DNA of 8,952 nucleotides from Syntrophomonadaceae bacterium (GCA_012798055.1 JAAZOA010000316.1:1-8952), one strand, 5' to 3'; positions 1 to 7,531 are shown, counted from the stretch's first letter. Numbers and translations: made by a program. Notes: generated from the letters alone by a model not told the origin.

Positions 1-3000
1 CTCGGTATCGAAGAGATTATTAGCCTGGGGATCAAGAAGGGGGTGGATGCCATCCATCCTGGCTACGGATTCCTGGCCGAGAATCCGGAATTTGCCCAAA
101 AATGCATTGAATCAGGCATCGAATTCATAGGACCGACGCCGGAAATGATGGACAAACTCGGCGATAAGATAAAATCCAAACTGATTGCCCAGAGTGTAGG
201 CGTACCAGTCATACCTGGGGTCGAAAGAGCCATCAACTACGACCGGGAAGCCATCGAATTTGCGCGGCAGTGCGGTTACCCCATCATGCTCAAGGCATCA
301 GCCGGCGGCGGGGGCCGGGGAATGAGGATCGTGCGCAGTGAAGATGATCTCTTGCGGGAATTCCACAGCGCCAAGAACGAAGCCAAAAAAGCCTTCGGGA
401 TTGATGACATATTCATCGAAAAATACCTGGAAGGCCCCAAGCACATAGAAGTACAGGTGCTGGGCGACAACTACGGCAACCTGGTGCACCTGTTCGAACG
501 GGACTGTTCCATACAGAGGCGGCATCAGAAGGTGATAGAGTTCACCCCAGCCCTGGCTATTAATGACCAGCAGAGGCAGAACATCTGTACAGATGCCCTA
601 AAGATAGCTAAGTCGGTACGTTACAGAAATGCCGGCACGGTCGAATTCCTGGTGGACAAGCAAGGGAATCATTACTTCATTGAGATGAACCCCCGCATCC
701 AGGTCGAACACACCGTGTCTGAGATGGTAACCGGCATCGATATTGTTCAAAGCCAGATCTTAATCGCACAGGGTTATCGCCTGCATTCACCGCAGGTAAA
801 TATTCCCCGCCAGAATTCTATCAAGCCCAGGGGATTTGCCATACAATGCCGGGTCACTACCGAAGACCCGGGCAACAGCTTTGCCCCGGATACTGGAAAG
901 ATCGATACTTACAGGACCGGGGGCGGCTTCGGAATCAGGCTGGACGGGGGCAACGGATATACAGGTTCGGTAATCACCCCCTATTACGACAGCCTGCTGG
1001 TTAAGGTCACGTCCTGGTCGCGGTCCTTTGAAGACGCTATCAGCAAATCAAAACGGGCGATCCGCGAAACAGTCATCGGGGGAGTCAAGACCAACGAAAT
1101 GTTCCTGCTCAAGGTCCTGTCACACCCCACCTTCATCAAGGGAGAATGCGATACTGGATTTATTGACAATACCCCGGAACTTTTTGACATCACTCCCCGG
1201 GAGGATTATGAAGCCAATATCCTCAAATTCATCGGTGAAAAAGTGGTAAATGAGAGCAAAGGGATCAAACCCGATTATGATGTGCCCCATGTGCCGTTGC
1301 TGCACCCTGGCCGGAAACTGACCGGTACCAAGTTCATCCTTGACCAAAAGGGGCCCCAAGGGGTTGTGGATTGGATCAAGGCCCAGAAAAAACTGCTCCT
1401 AACCGATACCACCATGCGGGATGCCCATCAGTCCTTGATGGCCACCAGGGTGCGTACTGTTGATATGCTAAGGATAGCGGAAGCCACTGCGGAGTACGGC
1501 CGGGACCTGTTTTCCCTGGAGATGTGGGGCGGGGCGACGTTCGACGTAGCTTATCGCTTTCTTAAGGAAAGCCCGTGGGATCGCTTGACAGAACTGCGGG
1601 CGAAGATACCCAATATAATGTTCCAGATGCTGCTGCGCGGTTCCAACGCTGTAGGTTACACCAACTATCCCGACAATGTGGTGCGCTCGTTTATCCGGGA
1701 AGCGGCTGTGGCAGGCATCGATGTCTTCAGGATATTCGACTCCCTGAACTGGATCAAGGGCATGGAAGTTGCCATCGATGAGACCCTGAAAAGCGGCAAG
1801 ATTGCCGAGGCCTGTGTTTGCTACACCGGCGATATACTGGACAAGAAGCGGGACAAATACTCCCTGGACTATTATGTGCGTACCGCAAAGGAACTTGAAA
1901 AAATGGGAGTCCATATACTGGCAATCAAGGACATGGCAGGTCTTCTGAAGCCCTATGCTGCTGACAAGCTTATCCGGGCTCTCAAAAACGAGTTATCGAT
2001 CCCCATCCACCTCCACACCCACGACACCAGCGGCAACGGGGTGGCAACCATCCTAATGGCCGCCGAGGCAGGGGTTGATATAGCTGATACAGCCTTCAAC
2101 AGTATGTCCGGTTTGACCAGCCAACCGGCTTTGAATTCAGTGGTAGCCGCACTGGAGAATACCAGCCGGGCTACGGGGATAAACCAGGATGAAATACAGG
2201 AGATTGCTGATTATTGGAGTGATGTGCGGCCCATATACTCTCAGTTCGAATCCGGTTTAAAATCAGGCACCGCCGAGGTATACAAGTACGAGATCCCAGG
2301 AGGACAATACTCCAATCTGAAACCCCAGGTGGAGAGTTTTGGCCTGGGCCATAAGTTTAAAGAAGTAAAAGAGATGTACAAGACAGTCAATGAGATGCTT
2401 GGTGACATCGTAAAGGTAACGCCGTCATCCAAGCTGGTGGGAGACCTGGCAATATTCATGGTCAAAAATGATCTGACACCGCAAAATATTTTGGAAAAAG
2501 GCAAGAGCCTGGCGTTCCCCGATTCAGCCGTATCCTATTTCGAAGGCATGATGGGCCAGCCGTTCGGAGGTTTTCCGGAAGAACTGCAAAAGATCGTCCT
2601 CAAAGACAGGATGCCCATAACCACCCGGCCAGGTGAACTGCTGGAACCGGCTGATTTCGGGGCTATAGAGACATTGCTGCAGGAGCGTTTCAAAATCAAG
2701 CCGGATATGCGGGATGTGCTGAGTTACGCTCTTTATCCCAAGGTATTCGAGGAGTACCTGGAGTCGCGCAAGACTTACGGCGATCTTAGCCGCATGAACA
2801 GCCCGGTCTTCTTTGACGGTATAGCCGAAGGCGAGATCTGCGAGGTAGAAGTGGGCGAAGGCAAAACCATGATCATAAAACTGGTTCGTATCGGCAAGGT
2901 GGACAAAGAAGGTATTCGCCTGGTAGACTTCGAGGTCAACGGCAATCCTCGCGAGATAGCCATTCTCGATAGGGGATACAAAAAGGGAGAGGTAGCTTCT

Positions 3001-3240
3001 GTTACGCTTTTCGCCGATCCCAATAATGAAAAAGAGATAGGAGCCAGCATCCCGGGCACCATAACCAAGATCCTGGTCAAGGACGGGGAAACGGTAAAGG
3101 CGGGGCAAAGCCTGGTGGTGATCGAAGCAATGAAGATGGAGACCCAGATAATGTCACCAGTTGCCGGCAAGGTGATAAATATGTGTGTCAAAGAAAATCA
3201 GCAGGTAAAAAATGGTGAACTGCTTATGAAACTGGAGTAA
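1..3240 (+). CDS. pyc: Pyruvate carboxylase, single-chain, biotin-dependent (5' end cut by window edge)
   Basis: This enzyme carboxylates pyruvate to oxaloacetate using ATP and bicarbonate (anaplerosis, gluconeogenesis) in the cytoplasm. The frame is open from base 1, so 1079 residues are visible; family members run near 1145, so roughly 65-70 N-terminal residues lie outside. Numbering from the first visible codon, the biotin carboxylase domain comes first: glycine-rich ATP-grasp loop KASAGGGGRGMR at 98-109, RDCSIQRRHQK at 167-177, EMNPRIQVEH at 228-237. The carboxyltransferase domain follows, with DTTMRDAHQS near 469-478 (metal ligand D474), K643 in AIKDMAG as the expected carbamylated lysine, and metal histidines H672 and H674 in HTHDT. 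A conserved C-terminal carboxylase region and the biotin carrier domain end the chain, with biotinyl lysine K1045 in EAMKMET (codon at 3133). No frameshift or missing catalytic residue is seen. The BC-CT-BCCP order on one chain fits PycA rather than oxaloacetate decarboxylase or acetyl-CoA carboxylase subunits. Confidence 0.97.
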   Translation, partial: LGIEEIISLGIKKGVDAIHPGYGFLAENPEFAQKCIESGIEFIGPTPEMMDKLGDKIKSKLIAQSVGVPVIPGVERAINYDREAIEFARQCGYPIMLKASAGGGGRGMRIVRSEDDLLREFHSAKNEAKKAFGIDDIFIEKYLEGPKHIEVQVLGDNYGNLVHLFERDCSIQRRHQKVIEFTPALAINDQQRQNICTDALKIAKSVRYRNAGTVEFLVDKQGNHYFIEMNPRIQVEHTVSEMVTGIDIVQSQILIAQGYRLHSPQVNIPRQNSIKPRGFAIQCRVTTEDPGNSFAPDTGKIDTYRTGGGFGIRLDGGNGYTGSVITPYYDSLLVKVTSWSRSFEDAISKSKRAIRETVIGGVKTNEMFLLKVLSHPTFIKGECDTGFIDNTPELFDITPREDYEANILKFIGEKVVNESKGIKPDYDVPHVPLLHPGRKLTGTKFILDQKGPQGVVDWIKAQKKLLLTDTTMRDAHQSLMATRVRTVDMLRIAEATAEYGRDLFSLEMWGGATFDVAYRFLKESPWDRLTELRAKIPNIMFQMLLRGSNAVGYTNYPDNVVRSFIREAAVAGIDVFRIFDSLNWIKGMEVAIDETLKSGKIAEACVCYTGDILDKKRDKYSLDYYVRTAKELEKMGVHILAIKDMAGLLKPYAADKLIRALKNELSIPIHLHTHDTSGNGVATILMAAEAGVDIADTAFNSMSGLTSQPALNSVVAALENTSRATGINQDEIQEIADYWSDVRPIYSQFESGLKSGTAEVYKYEIPGGQYSNLKPQVESFGLGHKFKEVKEMYKTVNEMLGDIVKVTPSSKLVGDLAIFMVKNDLTPQNILEKGKSLAFPDSAVSYFEGMMGQPFGGFPEELQKIVLKDRMPITTRPGELLEPADFGAIETLLQERFKIKPDMRDVLSYALYPKVFEEYLESRKTYGDLSRMNSPVFFDGIAEGEICEVEVGEGKTMIIKLVRIGKVDKEGIRLVDFEVNGNPREIAILDRGYKKGEVASVTLFADPNNEKEIGASIPGTITKILVKDGETVKAGQSLVVIEAMKMETQIMSPVAGKVINMCVKENQQVKNGELLMKLE

Positions 3241-3251
3241 AACATCAGTCA

Positions 3252-3287
3252 AAAAGGCTGGCGCTTCTAAAGTTGCGCCAGCCTTTT
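3252..3287. terminator. Bidirectional intrinsic terminator between convergent genes
   Basis: A perfect 13-bp inverted repeat (3252-3264 with 3275-3287, arm sequence AAAAGGCTGGCGC) encloses a 10-nt loop. The arm begins with A's and ends with T's, so a U-tract follows the hairpin on either strand. It lies 11 bases after the pyc stop and 32 bases beyond the stop of the opposing lipoprotein gene, so it can end both transcripts. Confidence 0.9.
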
Positions 3288-3319
3288 AATTTCTCCCGCC
3301 AATAAGGGGAATAGGGCTG

Positions 3320-4162
3320 CTATTTCCACTCTACCGGTATCACCACTACATCTTGATCGCTTCCGTCTTTGGGGCTGGCCCAAAAAACTTCCAACTGCCC
3401 CTTGCCTGCAGAGGGGGGGACAAAAACCATTTCACCCTGGAAATCACCTCGGCCAGGAGCTCCTTCTGTGGCAGTGGTGAATCCTGTTGCCAGGATGTTT
3501 CCATTGGCATCCTTCAGGCGGTAGCTGACTGTGGCCTCAAAGACCCGTGCGCTTCCGGTGATTTTCAAAGGACTAGCAACCACCTGACCAACTGCGGGGG
3601 CGGTTACCCAAATCGCTGGTTCCCAAACATTGCTGAGATCGCGGCTGAATGGCTGTTCATATAGTCCCACATGTCCCCACCAATCCAGGCCTTTGTCGAC
3701 TGAGCCATCCACGGTGAAGGATACTTTCTGGATGTTGGGCAGTTCGGTGAGGGTATTGACTATGCTGGTTATACCCAGAGCTTCACCGCTAGCCCCTACA
3801 TTAGCCCGGAGCACTTCAGGCGAAAAGTCGACGGTAGCCAATCCCTGGTCGATTTTTATGCCCAGTACCTTGGTATCAGCAGGCAGCACCCGGTAAGCAC
3901 CCGAGCTCACCGGAGTCCCTTTGATCAGTTCGTTTAGTGCTGTCAGGGCCAAATCGCTGCTCTTGTCAAGTTTATGCACCTCCCTGACCAAGTAGAAGTC
4001 AGTAGGGGAACTCTTGAGGTAATAGACTACAACATCAATTTTCTCCGGTACTGGCGGAGCGGGTTCGGGTTGGGGCGGAGTGACCTTAGTGCCGCAGCCG
4101 GCCAGAAATAGCATTACCAGGATCAAGACAACCAGTCCCGAAACATTTTTTCGGTGTTTCAT
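3320..4162 (-). CDS. GerMN/Gmad2 domain lipoprotein (spore germination/sporulation type)
   Basis: The 280-residue product starts with a lipoprotein signal peptide: basic MKHRK, a hydrophobic core at 8-20, and lipobox LAGC with the lipidated cysteine at C23. A proline-rich linker (28-40) follows. Residues about 43-167 fit a GerMN domain, with the motifs LALTALNELIKGTP, VDFSPEVL and the VSFTVDG strand. Residues about 184-275 fit the immunoglobulin-like Gmad2 domain (IWVTAPAVGQVVASPLKITGSA begins it in two overlapping halves). Known family members are envelope lipoproteins; GerM of Bacillus is needed for sporulation and germination, but many homologues are uncharacterised. The ATG at 4162 is set by GGAGGT (4170-4175) with a 7-base spacer. 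It begins 27 bases after the HAD phosphatase stop on the same strand, so the two are probably cotranscribed. A C7 run (3413-3419) lies in the coding sequence near the C-terminus. Domain assignment is firm; a role in spores is inferred. Confidence 0.87.
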   Translation of the reverse strand: MKHRKNVSGLVVLILVMLFLAGCGTKVTPPQPEPAPPVPEKIDVVVYYLKSSPTDFYLVREVHKLDKSSDLALTALNELIKGTPVSSGAYRVLPADTKVLGIKIDQGLATVDFSPEVLRANVGASGEALGITSIVNTLTELPNIQKVSFTVDGSVDKGLDWWGHVGLYEQPFSRDLSNVWEPAIWVTAPAVGQVVASPLKITGSARVFEATVSYRLKDANGNILATGFTTATEGAPGRGDFQGEMVFVPPSAGKGQLEVFWASPKDGSDQDVVVIPVEWK

Positions 4163-4189
4163 TTCGCTTACCTCCAGTCTGATTTTTAC

Positions 4190-4867
4190 CTATTCCGTAC
4201 GAACCGCGCTCTGCAATACCAGGGACATGATATCATCCGGGTTTTCAGCTATATAGTCAGCCCCAACTTCTTTAAGATGACCAGCTTCACGAAATCCCCA
4301 GGCAACACCAATTACTTTGATGCCAGCGTTGTGAGCAGTCAAGATGTCTGCGCCTGAGTCGCCTATATAAATAGTATCATCCGGCTCTACCGCCATCTCC
4401 TGCAAGACATGGTTGACCGCAGCCGGATCTGGTTTGAGCGGGAACCGGTCATCCTTACCCTGCACCATGTCGAAGGTATGGCGAGGGAACATGTCATTTA
4501 CCACCAGCTGCAGCAACTCATCGGGTTTGTTGGACACTACTGCCAATTTTACGCCCAGAGCCCGTAATCCTTGCAGCAATTCCTGTATCCCCGCATAGAC
4601 CCGGCTATGGTCCTTGTAGTGCACCCGGTAATAGCGATTATAATCGGAAATCAGAGCTGGGGCCAGTTCTGGCCGGTAGTTTTCCCCCAGGGCTCGCTCC
4701 ACCAATCTGGGCAAACCATCCGATACAAACGCTCTGTATTCCTGCAACGTCCGCACAGGAAAACCATGTTTTTGCAGGGCAAAGTTGGTGCTGTCAGCCA
4801 AATCCTGCAGGGTGTCGATCAATGTTCCATCCAGGTCAAAAATACAAAGCTTTATCAACGCCCACAT
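4190..4867 (-). CDS. HAD-superfamily phosphatase, phosphoglycolate phosphatase/PpaX-like
   Basis: This is a soluble HAD hydrolase of the Gph/PpaX type, about 225 residues. All four HAD motifs are intact. Numbered from an upstream ATG at 4891, these are FDLDGTL with nucleophile D19 and acid/base D21, S120 in VVSNKP, K153 in PLKPDP, and IGDSGAD with D178 and D182. The helical stretch after motif I (about 25-95) is a C1-type cap. Family substrates include 2-phosphoglycolate, pyrophosphate and other small phosphoesters; the true substrate cannot be told from sequence. The start is uncertain. ATG 4867 has only a close AAAGGA (2-3 base spacer). ATG 4891 has no visible ribosome binding site. TTG 4858 would place the same AAGGA 11 bases upstream. 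I prefer 4867 because it leaves about 10 residues before the catalytic Asp, as usual in the family. The gene is divergent from the 63-residue membrane protein and precedes the GerMN lipoprotein by 27 bases. Confidence 0.88.
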   Translation of the reverse strand: MWALIKLCIFDLDGTLIDTLQDLADSTNFALQKHGFPVRTLQEYRAFVSDGLPRLVERALGENYRPELAPALISDYNRYYRVHYKDHSRVYAGIQELLQGLRALGVKLAVVSNKPDELLQLVVNDMFPRHTFDMVQGKDDRFPLKPDPAAVNHVLQEMAVEPDDTIYIGDSGADILTAHNAGIKVIGVAWGFREAGHLKEVGADYIAENPDDIMSLVLQSAVRTE

Positions 4868-4921
4868 GTTCCTTTCTGCATCGACGCCCATAGTGCCGAT
4901 GCCATTTGCCGTTCCATTTCA

Positions 4922-4930
4922 ATTTTATCA
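4922..4930 (-). promoter_or_regulatory. Possible extended -10 promoter for the HAD/lipoprotein unit
   Basis: Read on the minus strand this is TGATAAAAT, an extended -10 (TGn) with TAAAAT one base from consensus. No good -35 box is seen at the expected distance. It would start transcription near 4915, upstream of the favoured HAD start. This is pattern matching only. Confidence 0.4.
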
Positions 4931-4976
4931 CTCTTGACGAGCATTTGCATGGACGGGAAGGAACAGCCGCGGTTGG

Positions 4977-5005
4977 TTCAGTATCGAGAAAGGCTCTGCT
5001 ATAAT
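4977..5005 (+). promoter_or_regulatory. Extended -10 promoter for the 63-aa membrane protein and FAH gene
   Basis: TGCTATAAT (4997-5005) is a consensus extended -10 element with a perfect TATAAT at 5000-5005. A weak -35 candidate, TTCAGT (4977-4982), sits 17 bases upstream with 3 of 6 consensus bases; a TGn element tolerates this. The predicted start near 5012 gives a leader of about 30 bases before the ATG at 5045. Confidence 0.65.
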
Positions 5006-5031
5006 GAAAAAAAGATCAGAATGGGAATTGC

Positions 5032-5036
5032 GGAGG
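5032..5036 (+). promoter_or_regulatory. Ribosome binding site fixing the start of the 63-aa gene
   Basis: GGAGG lies 8 bases before ATG 5045. A second GGAGG (5038-5042) is only 2 bases from the ATG and too close to serve. This site, together with the promoter at 5000-5005, rules out the much longer upstream extension of the frame (to 4571), which would run antisense through the HAD gene. Confidence 0.8.
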
Positions 5037-5044
5037 TGGAGGAT

Positions 5045-5236
5045 ATGGCAGACAACTGCCGAAAGAGTCGGGGCGGCTCTGTTTCTGACGGATTATACGG
5101 GCTCGGTTTCATCGGAGCCTTGGTCTATTATCTCCAGCAGGCTACCTCGCTGTGGACAGGGATCATTGGCATTTTCAAGGCATTGGTGTGGCCGGCTTTT
5201 ATGGTTTATGAACTGTTAACCTACCTGAAAATGTGA
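5045..5236 (+). CDS. Small membrane protein, 63 aa, function unknown
   Basis: The product begins MADNCRKSRGG and has a short basic, polar N-terminus, then hydrophobic stretches. The first is at about 17-30 (LYGLGFIGALVYYL) and the second at about 38-57 (GIIGIFKALVWPAFMVYELL). It is probably an integral or hairpin membrane protein. No catalytic motif is visible. The pattern of Gly-Leu-Gly-Phe-Ile-Gly, Tyr-Tyr and Val-Trp-Pro-Ala-Phe resembles short conserved hypothetical proteins I recall from diverse bacteria, but I cannot name a family. The start at 5045 is supported by a strong GGAGG 8 bases upstream and an extended -10 promoter about 40 bases upstream. The FAH-family gene starts 22 bases after its stop, with no terminator between, so they probably form an operon. 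Whether it works with that enzyme is unknown. Confidence 0.82.
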   Translation: MADNCRKSRGGSVSDGLYGLGFIGALVYYLQQATSLWTGIIGIFKALVWPAFMVYELLTYLKM

Positions 5237-5258
5237 ATGGGGAAGGAATCTCTGCCAT

Positions 5259-6146
5259 ATGAAATTTGTTACATTTATGGATGATGGTCAGGCCAGAGTG
5301 GGAGTGCTCTCCTCAGGCCGGGTGAGTCCACTGGATGTGCTCTTGGGAACATCAGTGGGTTCCATGCTGGATCTTATCGACAGGTTCCAGCCACAGTGCC
5401 TTGCGGCTATAAATCAGCGCTTGATTGCCGGGAACAGCCCAAGTTACGCGTTGAGCGATATAAAACTATTGGCTCCTATCCCGTATCCCAGGCGCAATGT
5501 TTTTTGCCTGGGGAAGAATTATGCCGAACATGCCCAGGAAATAAAGATATCCCAGATAACCGATACGGCTGTACCCACCCATCCTATCTATTTTACCAAG
5601 GTTGCATCTCCGGCTATTGGTCATGGTGATATGATCCTGGTACCGAAACGGATAACCGTAGAGGTCGACTATGAGGTGGAACTGGCAGTGGTTATCGGCA
5701 AGGAGGGTGTCGACATCCCGGTAGAGGAGGCGGAGGAATACATATTCGGCTACACCATCGGCAACGACATCTCGGCTCGCAATCTGCAAGCTGAACGCAA
5801 ACAGTGGTTCAAAGGCAAAAGCCTGGACAGTTTTTGCCCAATGGGACCTGTATTGCTGCATAAAAGCGCGCTGCCATTGCCTGTTGAATCGTCGATCCAG
5901 TGCCGTGTCAATGGCGAATTGAGACAGGACTCCAATACCCGTAACCTGATTTTCGATATTCCCAGCATTATAAGTGATCTATCCCAGGGGATGACCCTAA
6001 AACCCGGGGACATAATTCTCACTGGCACCCCTAGCGGGGTGGGGATGGGATATGATCCCCCCCGTTACCTGAAGGATGGGGACAAGGTGGAATGTTATAT
6101 TGAAAATATCGGGGTATTGAGCAACCGGATCAAGATCATTCCATAA
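5259..6146 (+). CDS. Fumarylacetoacetate hydrolase (FAH) family protein
   Basis: This 295-residue cytoplasmic enzyme has a short N-terminal domain (about 1-70) followed by the FAH fold. The visible signature motifs are GKNYAEHAQE at 86-95, the metal ligands E139 and E141 in VDYEVELAVVIG, D170 in YTIGNDISARN, KGKSLDSFCPMGP at 185-197, and LTGTPSGVG at 254-262 near the active site. All acidic metal-binding residues are present, so it should be an active Mg/Mn enzyme. Family reactions include hydrolysis of acylpyruvates, isomerisation of 2-hydroxyhepta-2,4-diene-1,7-dioate, and decarboxylation or tautomerisation of oxaloacetate. Sequence alone does not choose between them. No aromatic catabolic genes are nearby, which makes a homoprotocatechuate-type role less likely. 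ATG 5259 has AAGGA at 5243-5247 with a somewhat long 11-base spacer. The gene is probably cotranscribed with the upstream 63-residue membrane protein. Confidence 0.93.
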   Translation: MKFVTFMDDGQARVGVLSSGRVSPLDVLLGTSVGSMLDLIDRFQPQCLAAINQRLIAGNSPSYALSDIKLLAPIPYPRRNVFCLGKNYAEHAQEIKISQITDTAVPTHPIYFTKVASPAIGHGDMILVPKRITVEVDYEVELAVVIGKEGVDIPVEEAEEYIFGYTIGNDISARNLQAERKQWFKGKSLDSFCPMGPVLLHKSALPLPVESSIQCRVNGELRQDSNTRNLIFDIPSIISDLSQGMTLKPGDIILTGTPSGVGMGYDPPRYLKDGDKVECYIENIGVLSNRIKIIP

Positions 6147-6165
6147 GAAAACCGGGTATAAATAT

Positions 6166-6196
6166 CAGGAGCCGCGGATAAAATCCGCGGCTCCTG
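6166..6196. terminator. Hairpin terminator between convergent genes
   Basis: A perfect 14-bp inverted repeat (6166-6179 with 6183-6196, arm CAGGAGCCGCGGAT) has a 3-base loop. It sits 19 bases after the FAH stop and 23 bases beyond the stop of the opposing beta-helix gene. No clean T-tract follows on the plus strand (GTCTATTCTG). The minus strand has a modest one (ATATTTAT). It is probably bidirectional, with efficiency resting on stem strength. Confidence 0.75.
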
Positions 6197-6219
6197 GTCT
6201 ATTCTGATCCGGGTCAGGT

Positions 6220-7470
6220 TTATTCTGCTGGCGGGGGGGGCGGAGAAGCCGGGGGAGGAGGAACAGGTACGACCGGCGGGACTGTCGCTGCGATTTCTGC
6301 AGTCGATACCTCGGTGTAACCCGGCCTTTGCCGGTAAACCGTGAGCACTATGATACCCAGGGCAAAACACGCCACAATCAGCGAAACAAAAAATCCAGCG
6401 ACGGGCAGTTTGCTGAGTAAAACGATGGCTGCGAAGACGATCAGGAAGGCTGCTAACAATGAGGTTTTGGCGCCTCCTTTGACCGATTTGGTCATTGCCC
6501 GGGCCAATGCGTCACTGGCGATGACCTTGGAGAGCATCAGGCCAATGATGAAACAGAACATCAGGATCATGGCCAAAGGAATGCCGATGACGGTGATCAT
6601 CAGCAGGATGACTCCTAAGGGAACCAGCAGCAGGGTCACTACACCCCAACCGAAGGAGCCCAAGGGTGCTTCCCGGGCCGTTTTACCGAGGCGGGGCAAG
6701 AATCTGGGTACCAGCCACAGGGCTATTCCCCAGACCAGCAATCCTGCGGCCAGGGACCATAGCGTACCCATTAGGTCGAATTTCTTGTCGGCAGCCCTGG
6801 GAATGGCGGGAGTGCCTTGACCTGGTTGAACCCTCGGTTCCAATCGGTTTATAATGCCAATTTTGGCACCGGGTTCAACCTTAGCCTCATTGGCAGAATT
6901 GTAATCTATCTGTCCGCCTACGGTTGCCGAAGGACCAATATTAAAATTTTGAACGTCCCATAGCCTTACATCGCCACCTACCGGGCTATTCAGGGTGAAT
7001 TGATTGCCTCCGCCCAGGACCTGCCCGGCTACAGGTCCATTGACTTGGACTGTGTTTCCAAAGGTCATCAAGTCCCGTTTAACCAGTCCGTTTTGCCCGG
7101 TGGAAATTGTGTTTGCTGCAGCTGTTACGCTGCCTTCCACCGGACCGTTGATCGCGATGGTATTTGCGGCAACGCGGACGTCACCTTGTACCGGGCCGTT
7201 GATTTGCAGGGTATTGGATGCACCGATAACGTCGCCGGTGACCAGGCCATTGATGGTAATGGACTGACCGGCGCAAAACACATCACCATCCACATCTGCG
7301 CTGACGGTCAGAGTGGTCCCGCTGACAAAAAGCGGGCCTTTGATCTTGGTTCCAGAAACGCTGACGGTTTCACCACTCCTGAAGTCAACTGCCAAAGCTG
7401 GTGATATCAACACCAGGGCCAGGAATGCCACTAGCAGACTTACAGCCAAGTGCCTATTGTTTCTCTTCAT
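6220..7470 (-). CDS. Secreted bactofilin-like beta-helix repeat protein with multi-pass membrane domain
   Basis: The 416-residue product has a Sec signal peptide (basic MKRNNRH, core 9-23, cleavage probably after ALA at 25-27). Residues about 35-190 are imperfect 17-18-residue repeats such as INGPVQGDVRVAANTIA, INGPVEGSVTAAANTI and VNGPVAGQVLGGGNQF. This Gly/Val/Asn pattern is that of polymer-forming bactofilin-type right-handed beta-helices. A polar linker (about 195-230) leads to four or five hydrophobic segments (about 233-255, 272-294, 296-316, 336-353, 356-378). The tail (397-416) is rich in proline. The expected topology is an extracytoplasmic beta-helix fixed to the membrane by its C-terminal half; classical bactofilins are cytoplasmic and lack these segments. 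The exact role is unknown; envelope scaffolding is an inference. ATG 7470 has only a G-rich GGGGGG upstream (about 8-base spacer), a weak ribosome binding site. The gene is divergent from the DUF1294 gene. Confidence 0.85.
   Translation of the reverse strand: MKRNNRHLAVSLLVAFLALVLISPALAVDFRSGETVSVSGTKIKGPLFVSGTTLTVSADVDGDVFCAGQSITINGLVTGDVIGASNTLQINGPVQGDVRVAANTIAINGPVEGSVTAAANTISTGQNGLVKRDLMTFGNTVQVNGPVAGQVLGGGNQFTLNSPVGGDVRLWDVQNFNIGPSATVGGQIDYNSANEAKVEPGAKIGIINRLEPRVQPGQGTPAIPRAADKKFDLMGTLWSLAAGLLVWGIALWLVPRFLPRLGKTAREAPLGSFGWGVVTLLLVPLGVILLMITVIGIPLAMILMFCFIIGLMLSKVIASDALARAMTKSVKGGAKTSLLAAFLIVFAAIVLLSKLPVAGFFVSLIVACFALGIIVLTVYRQRPGYTEVSTAEIAATVPPVVPVPPPPASPPPPPAE
6233..6240. repeat. G8/C8 homopolymer within the C-terminal codons
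   Basis: Eight consecutive G on the plus strand (C8 on the coding minus strand) encode part of the terminal polyproline run of the beta-helix protein, a few codons from its stop. Runs of this length are prone to slippage. One shifted frame is open from this tract to 6095, adding roughly 40 residues and reading through the hairpin at 6166-6196. Confidence 0.7.
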
Positions 7471-7531
7471 TTGTCAACCCCCCATTCCCAGTTTCGCCTT
7501 GAGGTCTGTTTGCAGTACCGTGTCTAACTTG

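Noticed and set aside
2524..3108. Open minus-strand frame of 194 residues opposite pyc
   Set aside because: It lies wholly within the intact pyruvate carboxylase gene and has low-complexity, non-family protein sequence. It is a shadow frame.
4855..4917. Short 20-codon upstream ORF on the minus strand overlapping the HAD start
   Set aside because: It has no ribosome binding site, and the predicted transcription start falls at about its own ATG, so it is unlikely to be translated.
4571..5044. Long upstream extension of the 63-residue gene's reading frame (221 residues in total)
   Set aside because: It runs antisense through the HAD gene. The strong GGAGG and extended -10 promoter place the real start at 5045.
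5004..5219. Plus-strand frame beginning at ATG 5004
   Set aside because: Its start codon overlaps the TATAAT box, so it would not be in the transcript, and it shadows the 63-residue gene.
7100..7265. DNA-level repeats that might suggest a CRISPR or tandem repeat array
   Set aside because: They are imperfect and in frame, and reflect the protein repeats of the beta-helix. There are no identical repeats with unique spacers.
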